This document shows, piece after piece, positions 8,309 through 16,296 of a stretch of 64,000 nt of DNA. The notes below the pieces were generated by a model, which worked only from the letters and a program-made list of their open reading frames with translations, was not told the DNA's origin and made no database searches. The position numbers and the translations under genes were made by a program. Each line of letters opens with the position of its first letter. Position 1 is the first letter of the stretch. Location of the stretch: positions 1 through 64,000 of the forward strand of contig JADLFL010000034.1 in NCBI GenBank assembly GCA_020845575.1, given 5' to 3'. The stretch comes from Acidobacteriota bacterium (GTDB taxonomy: Bacteria > Acidobacteriota > Vicinamibacteria > Vicinamibacterales > Vicinamibacteraceae).

Positions 8309-8336
8309 CAATCGGCCGCGCCGAGCCGGCCCTTCA
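8309..8336 (-). promoter_or_regulatory. Possible sigma-28 promoter before the HD-domain/motAB operon
   Basis: On the minus strand TGAA, 16 bases, then GCCGATTG resembles the FliA consensus TAAA-N15-GCCGATAA, with one extra spacer base and weaker ends than the four clear sites elsewhere in the window. It lies in the 86-base gap after nadE, about 46 bases before the HD-gene ATG. Placing motAB under FliA would fit usual practice, but the match is only moderate. Confidence 0.4.
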
Positions 8337-8348
8337 ATCGCGTGCGCG

Positions 8349-9977
8349 TCAGCGGCGCGCGATGGGCATGCGCCACCCCGTCCCGAAGGCGCGCGGCGTC
8401 ACCTTCAGCACGGGCGCCGCCTGCTTGCGCTTGAACTCGGAGATGCGCACCAGGTGCAGCACGCGCGCCACGACGCCCGGATCGAATCCTTCCGCCGTGA
8501 GCGTGTGCGCATCCGCGCACTGTTCGACGTGGCGCTCCAGGATGGCGTCGAGGAGCGCATACGGCGGCAGGCTGTCCTGGTCGGTCTGGTTCGGGCGCAG
8601 TTCCGCCGAGGGCGCCTTGACGACTGACGACGCCGGAATGACCGTGCCGCCGCGGTTCACCCATCGGGCGATGCGATAGACGAGCGTCTTGTAGACGTCG
8701 GCGATGACGGCCAGCGCGCCGTTCATGTCGCCGTAGAGCGTGCAGTACCCGGTCGCCAGTTCCGACTTGTTGCCCGTCGTGAGCAGCAGCGCGCCCGTCT
8801 TGTTGGAGAGGGCCATGAGCAGCGCCCCTCTGATGCGCGCCTGAAGATTTTCCTCCGTGACGTCCGGTGCCAGGCCGGCGAACGGCGTCGCAAGGACGTC
8901 GTCGAAGGCCGACATCACCGATGCGATGGGCAGCGTGTGCGTGGCGATGCCGAGCGTCGTGGCCAGGGCTTGCGCGTCGATCAGACTGCCCTCGCTCGAA
9001 TACGGCGATGGCATCAGGACGCCCGTCACGCGATCGCGTCCGAGCGCCTCGACGGCGATCACGGCCGTCAGCGCGGAGTCGATGCCACCGGACAGCCCGA
9101 GCACGGCGCGGCTGAACCCGCACTTGCGTGCGTAGTCGCGCACGCCGAGCACCAGCGCGTCGAACACCTCCTGTTCGACAGGCGCATCCCAGGGAGCGAC
9201 AGGCGCGACAGGCAGCATGGTGTCGACGATCACCATGTCCTCGGCGAATGCCGCGCCACGCGCCACACACGTGCCGTCGGGCGCGAACGCCAGGCTCCTG
9301 CCATCGAACACCAGGTCGTCGTTGGCGCCCACCTGGTTGGCGTACAGCGCCCAGACGCCGTACTTCCGCGTCAGGTGCGTGAGCAGCGTCTCCCGTTGTG
9401 CGAGCTTGCCCTGTGCGTAAGGCGATGCGGACATGTTCAGCATCACGGCCGTGCCGCTGCCGCGCAGCACCGCCATCGGATCGCCCTCGTAGCGGCGCGT
9501 GGCCCAGACGTCGGGGTCGTTCCACACGTCTTCGCAGATGCTCACCGCGGCGCGCTCGCCGCCAATCGTCACGGTCCCGACGCGTGGGCCCGGTTCGAAG
9601 TAGCGGTCCTCGTCGAAGACGTCGTAGGTCGGCAGCAGCGTCTTCGCGAAGCGCTCCCCCACCCGGCCGCCGGACAGGTGAACCGCGGCGTTCAGGAGCG
9701 GGCGCCCGGCTTCGACACCAGACGGGACAGGCATGCCGAGCAGCACGTCGGGCCCGTCGGCGAGTGTCGTCGCGAGTCGTTCGGCAATCGTCTGCGCCTG
9801 CGCGATGAATCCGGGGAACAACAAGAGGTCGCGCGGCGGATAGCCGGTCAGCGCCATCTCCGGCGTGACGCACACGTCGACCGTGCCGCGCACGGTCTTG
9901 ACCACCGCCTCGATCCGCGAGGCGTTGGCCTCGAGGGCCCCGACCGTAGGATTCAACTGCAGCAGCGCAATCCGCAT
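8349..9977 (-). CDS. nadE: Glutamine-dependent NAD+ synthetase
   Basis: A 542-residue two-domain enzyme that amidates nicotinic acid adenine dinucleotide to NAD+. Residues 1-250 are a nitrilase-like glutaminase domain (VTPEMALTGYPPRDLL with the catalytic Glu, FAKTLLPTYDVFDE with the Lys, SICEDVW with the Cys). Residues about 265-540 are the ATP-pyrophosphatase-type synthetase domain with the P-loop GLSGGIDSALTAVIA and the conserved NKSELATGYCTLYGD. The length fits the family. It sits between two stator operons on the same strand, so it may be transcribed with motility genes although it is a housekeeping enzyme. Confidence 0.95.
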   Translation of the reverse strand: MRIALLQLNPTVGALEANASRIEAVVKTVRGTVDVCVTPEMALTGYPPRDLLLFPGFIAQAQTIAERLATTLADGPDVLLGMPVPSGVEAGRPLLNAAVHLSGGRVGERFAKTLLPTYDVFDEDRYFEPGPRVGTVTIGGERAAVSICEDVWNDPDVWATRRYEGDPMAVLRGSGTAVMLNMSASPYAQGKLAQRETLLTHLTRKYGVWALYANQVGANDDLVFDGRSLAFAPDGTCVARGAAFAEDMVIVDTMLPVAPVAPWDAPVEQEVFDALVLGVRDYARKCGFSRAVLGLSGGIDSALTAVIAVEALGRDRVTGVLMPSPYSSEGSLIDAQALATTLGIATHTLPIASVMSAFDDVLATPFAGLAPDVTEENLQARIRGALLMALSNKTGALLLTTGNKSELATGYCTLYGDMNGALAVIADVYKTLVYRIARWVNRGGTVIPASSVVKAPSAELRPNQTDQDSLPPYALLDAILERHVEQCADAHTLTAEGFDPGVVARVLHLVRISEFKRKQAAPVLKVTPRAFGTGWRMPIARR

Positions 9978-10017
9978 GCAACGGAGGAGTGTATCGTCCC
10001 CGGCCCGTGAGGCGCCT

Positions 10018-10821
10018 TCAGCCCGCGAAGACGCGGCCTGTGGGCATGCCTGTGGGACCTGGGCGGGCGCCTGGCGCGGACGGGGTGCGGGGTGCGGGCT
10101 CTTCGGTGGCCGCCGTTTCTTCGTTCAGAATGACGATGTCGACGCGACGGTTGGTGGCACGGTCGGCGTCGGTGAGGTTCTGGACCCGAGGATGGAACTC
10201 GGCGTAGCCGGCGGCAGACAGGCGGCGCGGCTCCATGGCGGCCTCCTGGACGAGGAACGCCACCACCGACGTCGCCCGCGCGGTCGACAACTCCCAGTTG
10301 GACGCGAACCGTCCGCCCCTGATCGGCACGTCGTCGGTATGCCCTTCCACGCGCAGCGGCATCGCGGCGCCGGTACCCAGTGCATCGACGAGATCGCGCA
10401 GGACGCGTCGCGCCTGCTCGGAGAGATCCGCCCTGCCCGTGGAGAAGCTTCCCGCCTCGCGGAGCGAGACGACGACGCCGCGGTGGTCGATGGCGACGTC
10501 GACCGCCGCACTGGACAGCCGCGTGCGCAGGTGGTCCGCGAGCTGCCGCTCCGTGTCGACCAGCGGCGCGGGAGCTGCGGGCGTTGATGGCGGCATCACC
10601 GGTGAGCCACTCCCCCCCGCCGTCTGGCGCGACGCGAACGCGGTCTGCATCGAATCCACGACCGTGGCGAGCTTGCGCGCGTCCACTGTGGAAATCGCGT
10701 ACATCGTCGTGAAGAACGCGAACAGCAGCGTGATGAAATCCGCGTAGGAGACCAGCCAGCGTTCGTGATTCGGCGCGTGTGCCGCATCGGCCCGCCGGCG
10801 CCGCGACCGGCGCTCCGTCAT
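10018..10821 (-). CDS. Second stator protein, MotB/MotD type
   Basis: A 267-residue MotB-family protein. It has a short basic N-terminus, one membrane segment (WLVSYADFITLLFAFFTTMYAI, about residues 22-43, with the conserved Asp in YADFITLL), a proline-rich linker and an OmpA-like domain (VEGHTDDVPIRGGRFASNWELSTARA). The start overlaps the stop of the second motA (ATGA). The YADFITLLFAFF form resembles MotD and the sodium-type or MotS proteins more than the first MotB. The C-terminal tail is proline-rich and probably disordered. Two stator sets suggest ion- or load-dependent switching. Confidence 0.9.
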   Translation of the reverse strand: MTERRSRRRRADAAHAPNHERWLVSYADFITLLFAFFTTMYAISTVDARKLATVVDSMQTAFASRQTAGGSGSPVMPPSTPAAPAPLVDTERQLADHLRTRLSSAAVDVAIDHRGVVVSLREAGSFSTGRADLSEQARRVLRDLVDALGTGAAMPLRVEGHTDDVPIRGGRFASNWELSTARATSVVAFLVQEAAMEPRRLSAAGYAEFHPRVQNLTDADRATNRRVDIVILNEETAATEEPAPRTPSAPGARPGPTGMPTGRVFAG

Positions 10822-11627
10822 GCCGCCCTCCGCCTGACACCGGGCGCGGGCATCGCGTCTTCAGCGGTCAGGAGTCCCCGCAACTTCTGGTCGATGACGC
10901 GCGGGTTCTGCCCTTCCTGGATGGCGAGCACGCCTTCGAGAATCATCTCCCGTCGGCGCGCGCGCTTGATCGCACGCGCCCGCAACTTGGCCGCGATGGG
11001 CAGCAGGACGAGATTGGCCGACCCCACGCCGTAGACGGTGGCCACGAACGCCACGGCGATGCCGGCGCCGAGCTTGCCGGGATCGCTGAGGTTCTCCATC
11101 ACGTGGATGAGTCCCAGTACCGCGCCGAGAATGCCCACCGTGGGTGCGTAACCGCCAGCCGCCTCGTAGACGCGCGCGGGTGCGGACTCGTATTCCTCGC
11201 GGCCGTCGTTCTCGGCCTCGAGCATGTGGCGCAGCGTGGTGGGGTTGGTGCCGTCGACGGCCAGGCGCAATCCGCGCTTCAGGAACGGGTCCGACAGCGT
11301 GTCGAGGTCATCGTCCAGCGAGAGGATGCCTTCCCTGCGCGCCTTGATCGACAGGCGGCCAATCGTGTCGAGCAGCTGTCCCGGCCCTGGCAGATCGTCG
11401 ACGAAGACGTAGCGCAGGCTGCGCCACGCCTGTTTGACGTCGGCCAGGGTATGGCTCAGAAACACGGCGCCGAGAGTGCCGCCGAACACGATGATCGCCG
11501 CCGCACCCTGGAGCAGGGAGCCGATCTGGCCACTCTCCATGACGTGGCCCCCCGCGATCATCGCGACGCCGAGTGGCAGCCCGATCAGCGAAAGCGCGTC
11601 GTACGCGCGTCCCTTCCGCGCCGCCAC
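10818..11627 (-). CDS. Second stator protein, MotA/MotC type
   Basis: A 269-residue MotA/TolQ/ExbB family protein starting at GTG. Membrane segments are visible at LSLIGLPLGVAMIAGGH, AAAIIVFGGTLGAVFLS, GGYAPTVGILGAVLGLIHVM and VAFVATVYGVGSANLVLLP. The cytoplasmic loop reads SDPFLKRGLRLAVDGTNP, as in MotC/MotP/PomA proteins. It lies three bases after flbD and overlaps the second motB by four bases. It is the channel partner of that protein. Confidence 0.92.
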   Translation of the reverse strand: MAARKGRAYDALSLIGLPLGVAMIAGGHVMESGQIGSLLQGAAAIIVFGGTLGAVFLSHTLADVKQAWRSLRYVFVDDLPGPGQLLDTIGRLSIKARREGILSLDDDLDTLSDPFLKRGLRLAVDGTNPTTLRHMLEAENDGREEYESAPARVYEAAGGYAPTVGILGAVLGLIHVMENLSDPGKLGAGIAVAFVATVYGVGSANLVLLPIAAKLRARAIKRARRREMILEGVLAIQEGQNPRVIDQKLRGLLTAEDAMPAPGVRRRAA

Positions 11628-11630
11628 GAC

Positions 11631-11864
11631 TCACTCCACGGCGCGCAGCGCCGTGACCTCCGCACGCTTCTCGCGCAGAGGTGCCGCGAAGAGGCTGCGC
11701 TTGAATTCCTTGACGCGCGTGACGATGTCGTCAGGTGCGTCACGCACGATCAGCTTCTCGCCGTTGACGAGTGCGATCACGGTGTCCGGGTGGAATTCGA
11801 TCCACGTGACCTGATCGATATTGACGAACAGGCTGGTGCCATCGAGCCGCGTGACGCGAATCAC
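11631..11864 (-). CDS. flbD: FlbD family flagellar protein
   Basis: A 77-residue protein that starts at GTG (VIRVTRLDGTSLFVNID) and continues VTWIEFHPDTVIALVNGEKLIVRD, the full FlbD/SwrD pattern. FlbD-type proteins are small and often lie beside motAB; SwrD of Bacillus raises stator power. The start overlaps the stop of the sugar-nucleotide transferase gene by four bases (GTGA). The longer open frame upstream of this GTG reads through that gene and is not used. Confidence 0.88.
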   Translation of the reverse strand: MIRVTRLDGTSLFVNIDQVTWIEFHPDTVIALVNGEKLIVRDAPDDIVTRVKEFKRSLFAAPLREKRAEVTALRAVE

Positions 11865-12565
11865 GCGCTCGCTCCGCCAGAGAGTCGTCGCGCGAGTGCG
11901 ATGACGTCGCGCAAGGGGGCAAGACGCGGATCGATCCCGGCCTCGGCGAGACCCTCGGCGATCAGTCTGACGCATGCGAGATCCGCCGGGGTATCCACCG
12001 TCAGCCGCAGGTCCGCCGCACGCACGTCGGCCGGCGCGAGCGGCTGCGCGCGGACGACATCCGCGTGCTGCCGTGCCCACGGCGTCACGTGCTCCCTGTC
12101 ATATGGCGACGTGGCCTGCCGCTGTGCGCGCAGCAGTACATCGCGTCGAATGCCTTCAACGGCGGCGCCCATCGGCAGCCCCTCCTCGACGGCGTAATCG
12201 GCACCGGCGGAAAGGGCCTTGAGCACGCGCGTCGGGGCATCGATGTCGACGAAGGGGTTGTCAGCTGTCGCACGAATGACGTACGTGGCCTCACGGTGTC
12301 GTTCGGCCACCGCGGCGAATCGCGCCAGCACATCGTGGGAGGGGCCGCCGAACGCCTCGACGCCCATGTCGATCGCCAGATCGACGAGAACACCATCGTC
12401 GGCCTGCGTCGTGGTCGCGAGGACGACAGGGCCCACGTCAGCGGCGAGGAGGCGCAGCAGGCAGTACTCGACGAGTGGATGGCCGGCCAGGGCGGCCATC
12501 ACCTTTCCCGGCAGTCGCTGCGACCCCATGCGGGCCTGCAGGACCACCACGGCACGGCCCGTCAT
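11861..12565 (-). CDS. SpsF-like cytidylyltransferase for a surface sugar
   Basis: A 234-residue protein from the ATG at 12565. The N-terminal GRAVVVLQARMGSQRLPGK is the nucleotide-binding signature of the CMP-KDO/CMP-sialate synthetase-like SpsF family; ATADNPFVDIDAP at about residue 105 fits its metal-binding region. It probably activates a nonulosonic or related sugar with CTP. The ATG lies just beyond the stop of the ATP-grasp gene (stop at 12567), so a longer in-frame version that overlaps that gene is not preferred. It lies in the putative flagellin-glycan cluster. Confidence 0.85.
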   Translation of the reverse strand: MTGRAVVVLQARMGSQRLPGKVMAALAGHPLVEYCLLRLLAADVGPVVLATTTQADDGVLVDLAIDMGVEAFGGPSHDVLARFAAVAERHREATYVIRATADNPFVDIDAPTRVLKALSAGADYAVEEGLPMGAAVEGIRRDVLLRAQRQATSPYDREHVTPWARQHADVVRAQPLAPADVRAADLRLTVDTPADLACVRLIAEGLAEAGIDPRLAPLRDVIALARRLSGGASA

Positions 12566-12566
12566 G

Positions 12567-13583
12567 TCACACACGCGCGGGGACGAGCGTCTGCTCCGGC
12601 GTCGCGAGCACGCCCGCATCGGCGTCGGTGAGGAACAGCGAGGCTTCGTAGCTGCTCATGCGCAGTCCGTCGGTGAACGCGCCGATGCGCGGGGTGAGCC
12701 TCTCTCCCCGCGCCGCGCGCACCGTCCATTCCGCGAAGTCGGCACCTGCGGCGAGCGTGAGCTGGATGCCGCCGCTGAAGCGGGGATTGATCTCGAACAC
12801 CACCGGGACGCCCGCAACCACGCGACACTGCACGTTCACGGCCCCGCGGAACCGCAGCGCGCTCGCACACTCGAGCGCGAGATCGATGAGCGCCGCATCG
12901 CGCACGGTTCGCCCGCGGTCGGTCACCCCCGATCGAATCACCTGCCGTTCACGCGGCACGGCGGCGATCGGTGTCCCAGTCATGTCGCAAAACAGGTCGA
13001 TGGTGTACTCGGGCCCATCGAGAAATTCCTGCACGACGGGATCCGGCACGTACGCGAGGAAGAAGCGCAGGTGCTCCTCTGTGTGGACCGGGAACGCCGC
13101 CACGCTGCCCCGCCCGCGTCTGGGCTTGATGAAGAGCGGCACGCGCGGGTGCCGCGCGCGCGCCTCGGCAGGGGTCCACGTGGCCGCCGCGCGAATGCCG
13201 TGCTGCTGGAGGTGCGCCGCCGTGGCGCGCTTGTCACGGCAGATGCGGGCCGTCTCCACGGGCGGCCCCATCACGGTGACGCCTGCCGCAGCGAAGCGCG
13301 GGGCTGCTGCTGCGATCGTCTCCAGTTCGTCGTCGATCGTCGGTACCAGGACGCCCGCGTCGTGCGCGTTGCAGACGGCGATGAGCGCGTCCACGTACTC
13401 GGGATGGTCACTGCGCGGCACCGCCTGCGCGACATCGGCGACGTGCACGGCCGGCGAGAACGGATCGATGTCGGTCGCGATCACGCGGCCGCGCGGTGAC
13501 ACCCGAGTGAGCGCCTGCTGCAGTGCGTGCACCAGCGCGACGCGGCGCGACGCGGCCGTCACCACGACGTTCGGTGCCGTCAT
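12567..13583 (-). CDS. ATP-grasp domain protein of the sugar cluster
   Basis: A 338-residue protein from the ATG at 13583, which overlaps the stop of the NeuB-like gene (ATGA). It starts with a Rossmann-like pre-ATP-grasp domain (NVVVTAASRRVALVHALQ, VIATDIDPFSPAVHVAD), then a carbamoyl-phosphate-synthase-like ATP-grasp fold (TARICRDKRATAAHLQQHGI, PLFIKPRRGRGS, VFEINPRFSGG with the metal-binding Glu and Asn). Such proteins join a carboxylate to an amine or other nucleophile and occur in surface polysaccharide loci. The substrate is unknown. Confidence 0.85.
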   Translation of the reverse strand: MTAPNVVVTAASRRVALVHALQQALTRVSPRGRVIATDIDPFSPAVHVADVAQAVPRSDHPEYVDALIAVCNAHDAGVLVPTIDDELETIAAAAPRFAAAGVTVMGPPVETARICRDKRATAAHLQQHGIRAAATWTPAEARARHPRVPLFIKPRRGRGSVAAFPVHTEEHLRFFLAYVPDPVVQEFLDGPEYTIDLFCDMTGTPIAAVPRERQVIRSGVTDRGRTVRDAALIDLALECASALRFRGAVNVQCRVVAGVPVVFEINPRFSGGIQLTLAAGADFAEWTVRAARGERLTPRIGAFTDGLRMSSYEASLFLTDADAGVLATPEQTLVPARV

Positions 13584-14638
13584 GCCGTCTGCTCCACGTC
13601 GACGAGTCCGAGATCGCATGGCTCGAATGGCGCGCCGGCCGGAATCGGCCGGGTGGCCCGACAGCCAATCAGCGCGCGCGCGTATTCGGCGCCGAGCGAC
13701 CCGGCAGGCCGCAATGCGGCGAGATCGCCGACGCGGATGATCGCGCCCCGGCGGATCGCGCGACGCGCATAGAGACCGCGACGGCTTGGCACGATGTTGG
13801 GGCGCTCGGCGGGCATGGGCTTCCGCCGCCCATCCCCCATCGCCTCGTGCGCGCGGGCGAGACGCGACACGATGTCTGCGAGTTCGGCCGGTGTCGACGA
13901 GACAGGCGCGTCGATCGCATGGGTATCGGGCAGGTGGACGTGGCGCTCGTACAGCGCCCCGCCCTGTGCGTACACGAGCAGCGCGGCGTCTGCCCCCATA
14001 CCATGATCCGACAGCCCGACCGGAAGCCTGTAGTCGAGCGCCAGCGTTCTCACGGCACGAAGGTTCTGCTGTGCGTCCGGCGTGGGGTACGCGGACACGC
14101 AGTGCAGCAGCGCCAGCGAACGTGCCCCGGCGCCCACGGCCCAGTCGACGGCGTTCCACACGTCGTTCTCGGTGCTCATGCCCGTGGAAAGAATCAGCGG
14201 ACGCCCCGTACGCGCCACCTGTTCGATCAGCAACTGGTGGGTCAGGTCGCCGCTTGCCACCTTGAACGCGTCGACACCGATGGCGTCGAGCATCTCCACG
14301 GCGGCGCTGTCGAAGGCCGTGGCGATGAACACCAGGCCGCGTTCACGTGCCCGTGCGGCAAGCGATCGGTACACGGCCTCCTGCAACTCGAAGCGTGCGA
14401 AGAAGTCGCGGAGCGACGCGGCGTGCAGGTGGGCGGGCGCGGGTGCGTCGGACACGAGCAGCTCGTCGGCATCGAATACCTGCAGCTTCACGGCCCAGAC
14501 GCCTGCGTCGGCGCAGGCGTCGATCAGACGTCGCGCGACGTCGGGATCGCCATCGTGATTGAGTCCGATCTCGGCGATGACCCGCATCGGTGCGCCAGCA
14601 CCGATGCCATGGCCGGCGATGTCAACAGGCAGCGACAT
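13580..14638 (-). CDS. NeuB/SpsE-type nonulosonic acid synthase
   Basis: A 352-residue protein from the ATG at 14638. It carries the NeuB signatures: VIAEIGLNHDGDPDVARRLI, WAVKLQVFDADELL, LILSTGMST, LLHCVSAYPTPDAQQNLRAV and VGLSDHGMG. The last 65 residues form a SAF antifreeze-like domain (RRGLYARRAIRRGAII). The family condenses phosphoenolpyruvate with a six-carbon sugar to give sialic, legionaminic or pseudaminic acid. Which product is made here cannot be read from the sequence. The start overlaps the end of the HAD gene by 17 bases. Confidence 0.9.
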   Translation of the reverse strand: MSLPVDIAGHGIGAGAPMRVIAEIGLNHDGDPDVARRLIDACADAGVWAVKLQVFDADELLVSDAPAPAHLHAASLRDFFARFELQEAVYRSLAARARERGLVFIATAFDSAAVEMLDAIGVDAFKVASGDLTHQLLIEQVARTGRPLILSTGMSTENDVWNAVDWAVGAGARSLALLHCVSAYPTPDAQQNLRAVRTLALDYRLPVGLSDHGMGADAALLVYAQGGALYERHVHLPDTHAIDAPVSSTPAELADIVSRLARAHEAMGDGRRKPMPAERPNIVPSRRGLYARRAIRRGAIIRVGDLAALRPAGSLGAEYARALIGCRATRPIPAGAPFEPCDLGLVDVEQTA

Positions 14639-15311
14639 GCTGTGCCTCCAGGAGATGAGCGACGAGTGCCGGCACCTCGGCGAGCGCCGTGGCGTACGCA
14701 CAGGCAACGGCCGGTGCCGGCACGAGCCGCGCGCCGGGCAGCCAGATGGCATGCAACCCCGCGGCCGTCGCACCGTCGATGTCCTTGACGGGGTGATCGC
14801 CGACGAACACCGTGTGCGCGGCCTCGACATCAAGACGCTCGCGCGCGACGGCGAAACATACGGGGGCGGGTTTGCCGTCCGGCGCATGGTGCTGCGCGTA
14901 GACCACGGTGTCGACGAGCGCCTCGATACCGAGTGCGGCGACCTTGCGCGCCTGAATCTCCGGCAGGCCGTTGGTGACGATGCCCAGACGATGTCCGTGG
15001 GCGCGGAGCGCGACGAGCACGTCGCGAGACCGACGCGGCAGCGTGAGGCGCGGGCGATGCGCGCGGAGCACGTCGACGAGACTCGGAATGTCACGCGCCG
15101 GCAACGCGAACGCCGCGCAGAGTGCCTGGAGCAGCCCTTCGCGACCGTGTCTGCGGAAGCGCGACGCCAGAAAGCGATAGAGCGTGGCGGCCGGAATCCC
15201 TGTGCGCCGCGCGACGTGGTGCGCCACGGCCGCGTAGCCACCGAGCGCGAACCGGCGTTCTCGATACAGCGTGTCGTCGAGGTCGAACACCACCGCCGTC
15301 CGTTCACGCAC
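14622..15311 (-). CDS. HAD family hydrolase
   Basis: A 229-residue protein beginning at a GTG (VRERTAVVFDLDDTLYRE). The HAD motifs are complete: motif I FDLDDTLY, motif II around RLGIVTNG, the conserved Lys in PDGKPAPVCF, and motif IV TVFVGDHPVKDI. A cap domain lies at about 20-90. It probably dephosphorylates a sugar phosphate in this cluster, by analogy to N-acylneuraminate-9-phosphatase; that assignment is inference. It overlaps its neighbours on both sides (8 and 17 bases), showing tight coupling. Confidence 0.88.
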   Translation of the reverse strand: MRERTAVVFDLDDTLYRERRFALGGYAAVAHHVARRTGIPAATLYRFLASRFRRHGREGLLQALCAAFALPARDIPSLVDVLRAHRPRLTLPRRSRDVLVALRAHGHRLGIVTNGLPEIQARKVAALGIEALVDTVVYAQHHAPDGKPAPVCFAVARERLDVEAAHTVFVGDHPVKDIDGATAAGLHAIWLPGARLVPAPAVACAYATALAEVPALVAHLLEAQHVAAC

Positions 15312-16296
15312 GACCCGTCTCCCCGACCAGCCTGACGATCGCGCGTGCGACGCGAGAGGCCCCGTACCCGTCGATCGCCTGCGGACCTGCACGCCGCACG
15401 TGGCGGCGCCATGCCAGATCCCGAATCGCCTCGTCCACGCCATCGGCGACCCGGTGCGCCACGTCCTTCTGCGTGCGTGCACGCCCGGCGCCGTCGCGCG
15501 CAAGACCCGCGGCGGCGAATCCGCGGATCGTCGGGCGCTGCGACGCGACGATGGCCACGGCGACTGTCGGTACGCCCGCGGCAATCGCTTCGTAGAGGGA
15601 GATGCCTCCGCCCAGGATCGCCAGATCGGCATGCGCGAGCGTCGGCGCAAGGCCGTTCGGCAGCACCACGGACGTCACGCGCGACGCGCCTGGCGTCCCG
15701 GCGATCCCCGGCTGCGTGACGACGATCTCGATCTCCGGATGCCGTCGAGCCACTTCACGAACGATCGCGCGCGTGAGCGCGACGCGTGGCCCGCCACCAA
15801 GGGAGACGAGCAGGCGCCGGACGGCGCCGACGTGTCGCGTCAGCATCGGCTGACGAATCACCGCGTACGGCAGTCCGCGCAGGACCGCGTCAGACGGCCA
15901 CCCACGCGCGGGACTGCTGACGCTCCCGTCAACGGCCAGCATCGACGGGATGCGCGCGAGCCCGAGGTCGTGCACGCTCACGACGGGCACCGCGTGTCGC
16001 AGTGCGGCATCCGCCCACACGCGGCTCGCCTTCGCCCGCGGATCGTCGATCACGACGACGGCAGGAGCGAGTCGACGAAGCGTCCGAATGGCGCTCTGCC
16101 CTTCGACCACGGGAAGTGTCGTCGGCGCACGGCACGCCCCACGCAGACTCAGCGCGGCCGGCTGCCCGAGAGCGGCTGCCAACGCCTCGGCGCGCCGCAG
16201 ATGGCCATGGCCGATCCGCGGTCCGGCCGCCACGCGAAACAGGACCGGGCCGGGCCGCAGTTCCCGAGAGATCCGGATGCGACGCACGTCAGGCAC
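15304..16296 (-). CDS. PseG-like nucleotide-sugar hydrolase
   Basis: A 330-residue GT-B-fold protein starting at GTG. VLFRVAAGPRIGHGHLRRAEALA near the N-terminus gives the glycine-rich loop with GHGH, VVVIDDPRAK lies mid-way, and the C-terminal half has LLVSLGGGPRVALT and LAILGGGISLYEAIAAGVP. This matches PseG, which removes UDP from UDP-2,4-diacetamido-2,4,6-trideoxyaltrose in pseudaminic acid synthesis, and related MurG-like proteins. It overlaps the aminotransferase gene by eight bases. No pseB or pseH homologue is in the window, so the pathway is incomplete here. Confidence 0.78.
   Translation of the reverse strand: MPDVRRIRISRELRPGPVLFRVAAGPRIGHGHLRRAEALAAALGQPAALSLRGACRAPTTLPVVEGQSAIRTLRRLAPAVVVIDDPRAKASRVWADAALRHAVPVVSVHDLGLARIPSMLAVDGSVSSPARGWPSDAVLRGLPYAVIRQPMLTRHVGAVRRLLVSLGGGPRVALTRAIVREVARRHPEIEIVVTQPGIAGTPGASRVTSVVLPNGLAPTLAHADLAILGGGISLYEAIAAGVPTVAVAIVASQRPTIRGFAAAGLARDGAGRARTQKDVAHRVADGVDEAIRDLAWRRHVRRAGPQAIDGYGASRVARAIVRLVGETGRA

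Noticed and set aside
8263..8348. tRNA-like stretch between the HD-domain gene and nadE (GGTTCGATCC on the minus strand, with GC-rich arms before it)
   Set aside because: The T-loop-like part is present, but the T-stem does not pair beyond two bases and no matching acceptor strand is found about 65 bases upstream. I treat it as chance or a very old remnant.
7573..9981. 802-codon frame running through nadE into the HD-domain gene
   Set aside because: nadE in its own frame has complete enzyme motifs. Only the last 229 codons of this frame look like protein, so the HD gene starts at 8262.
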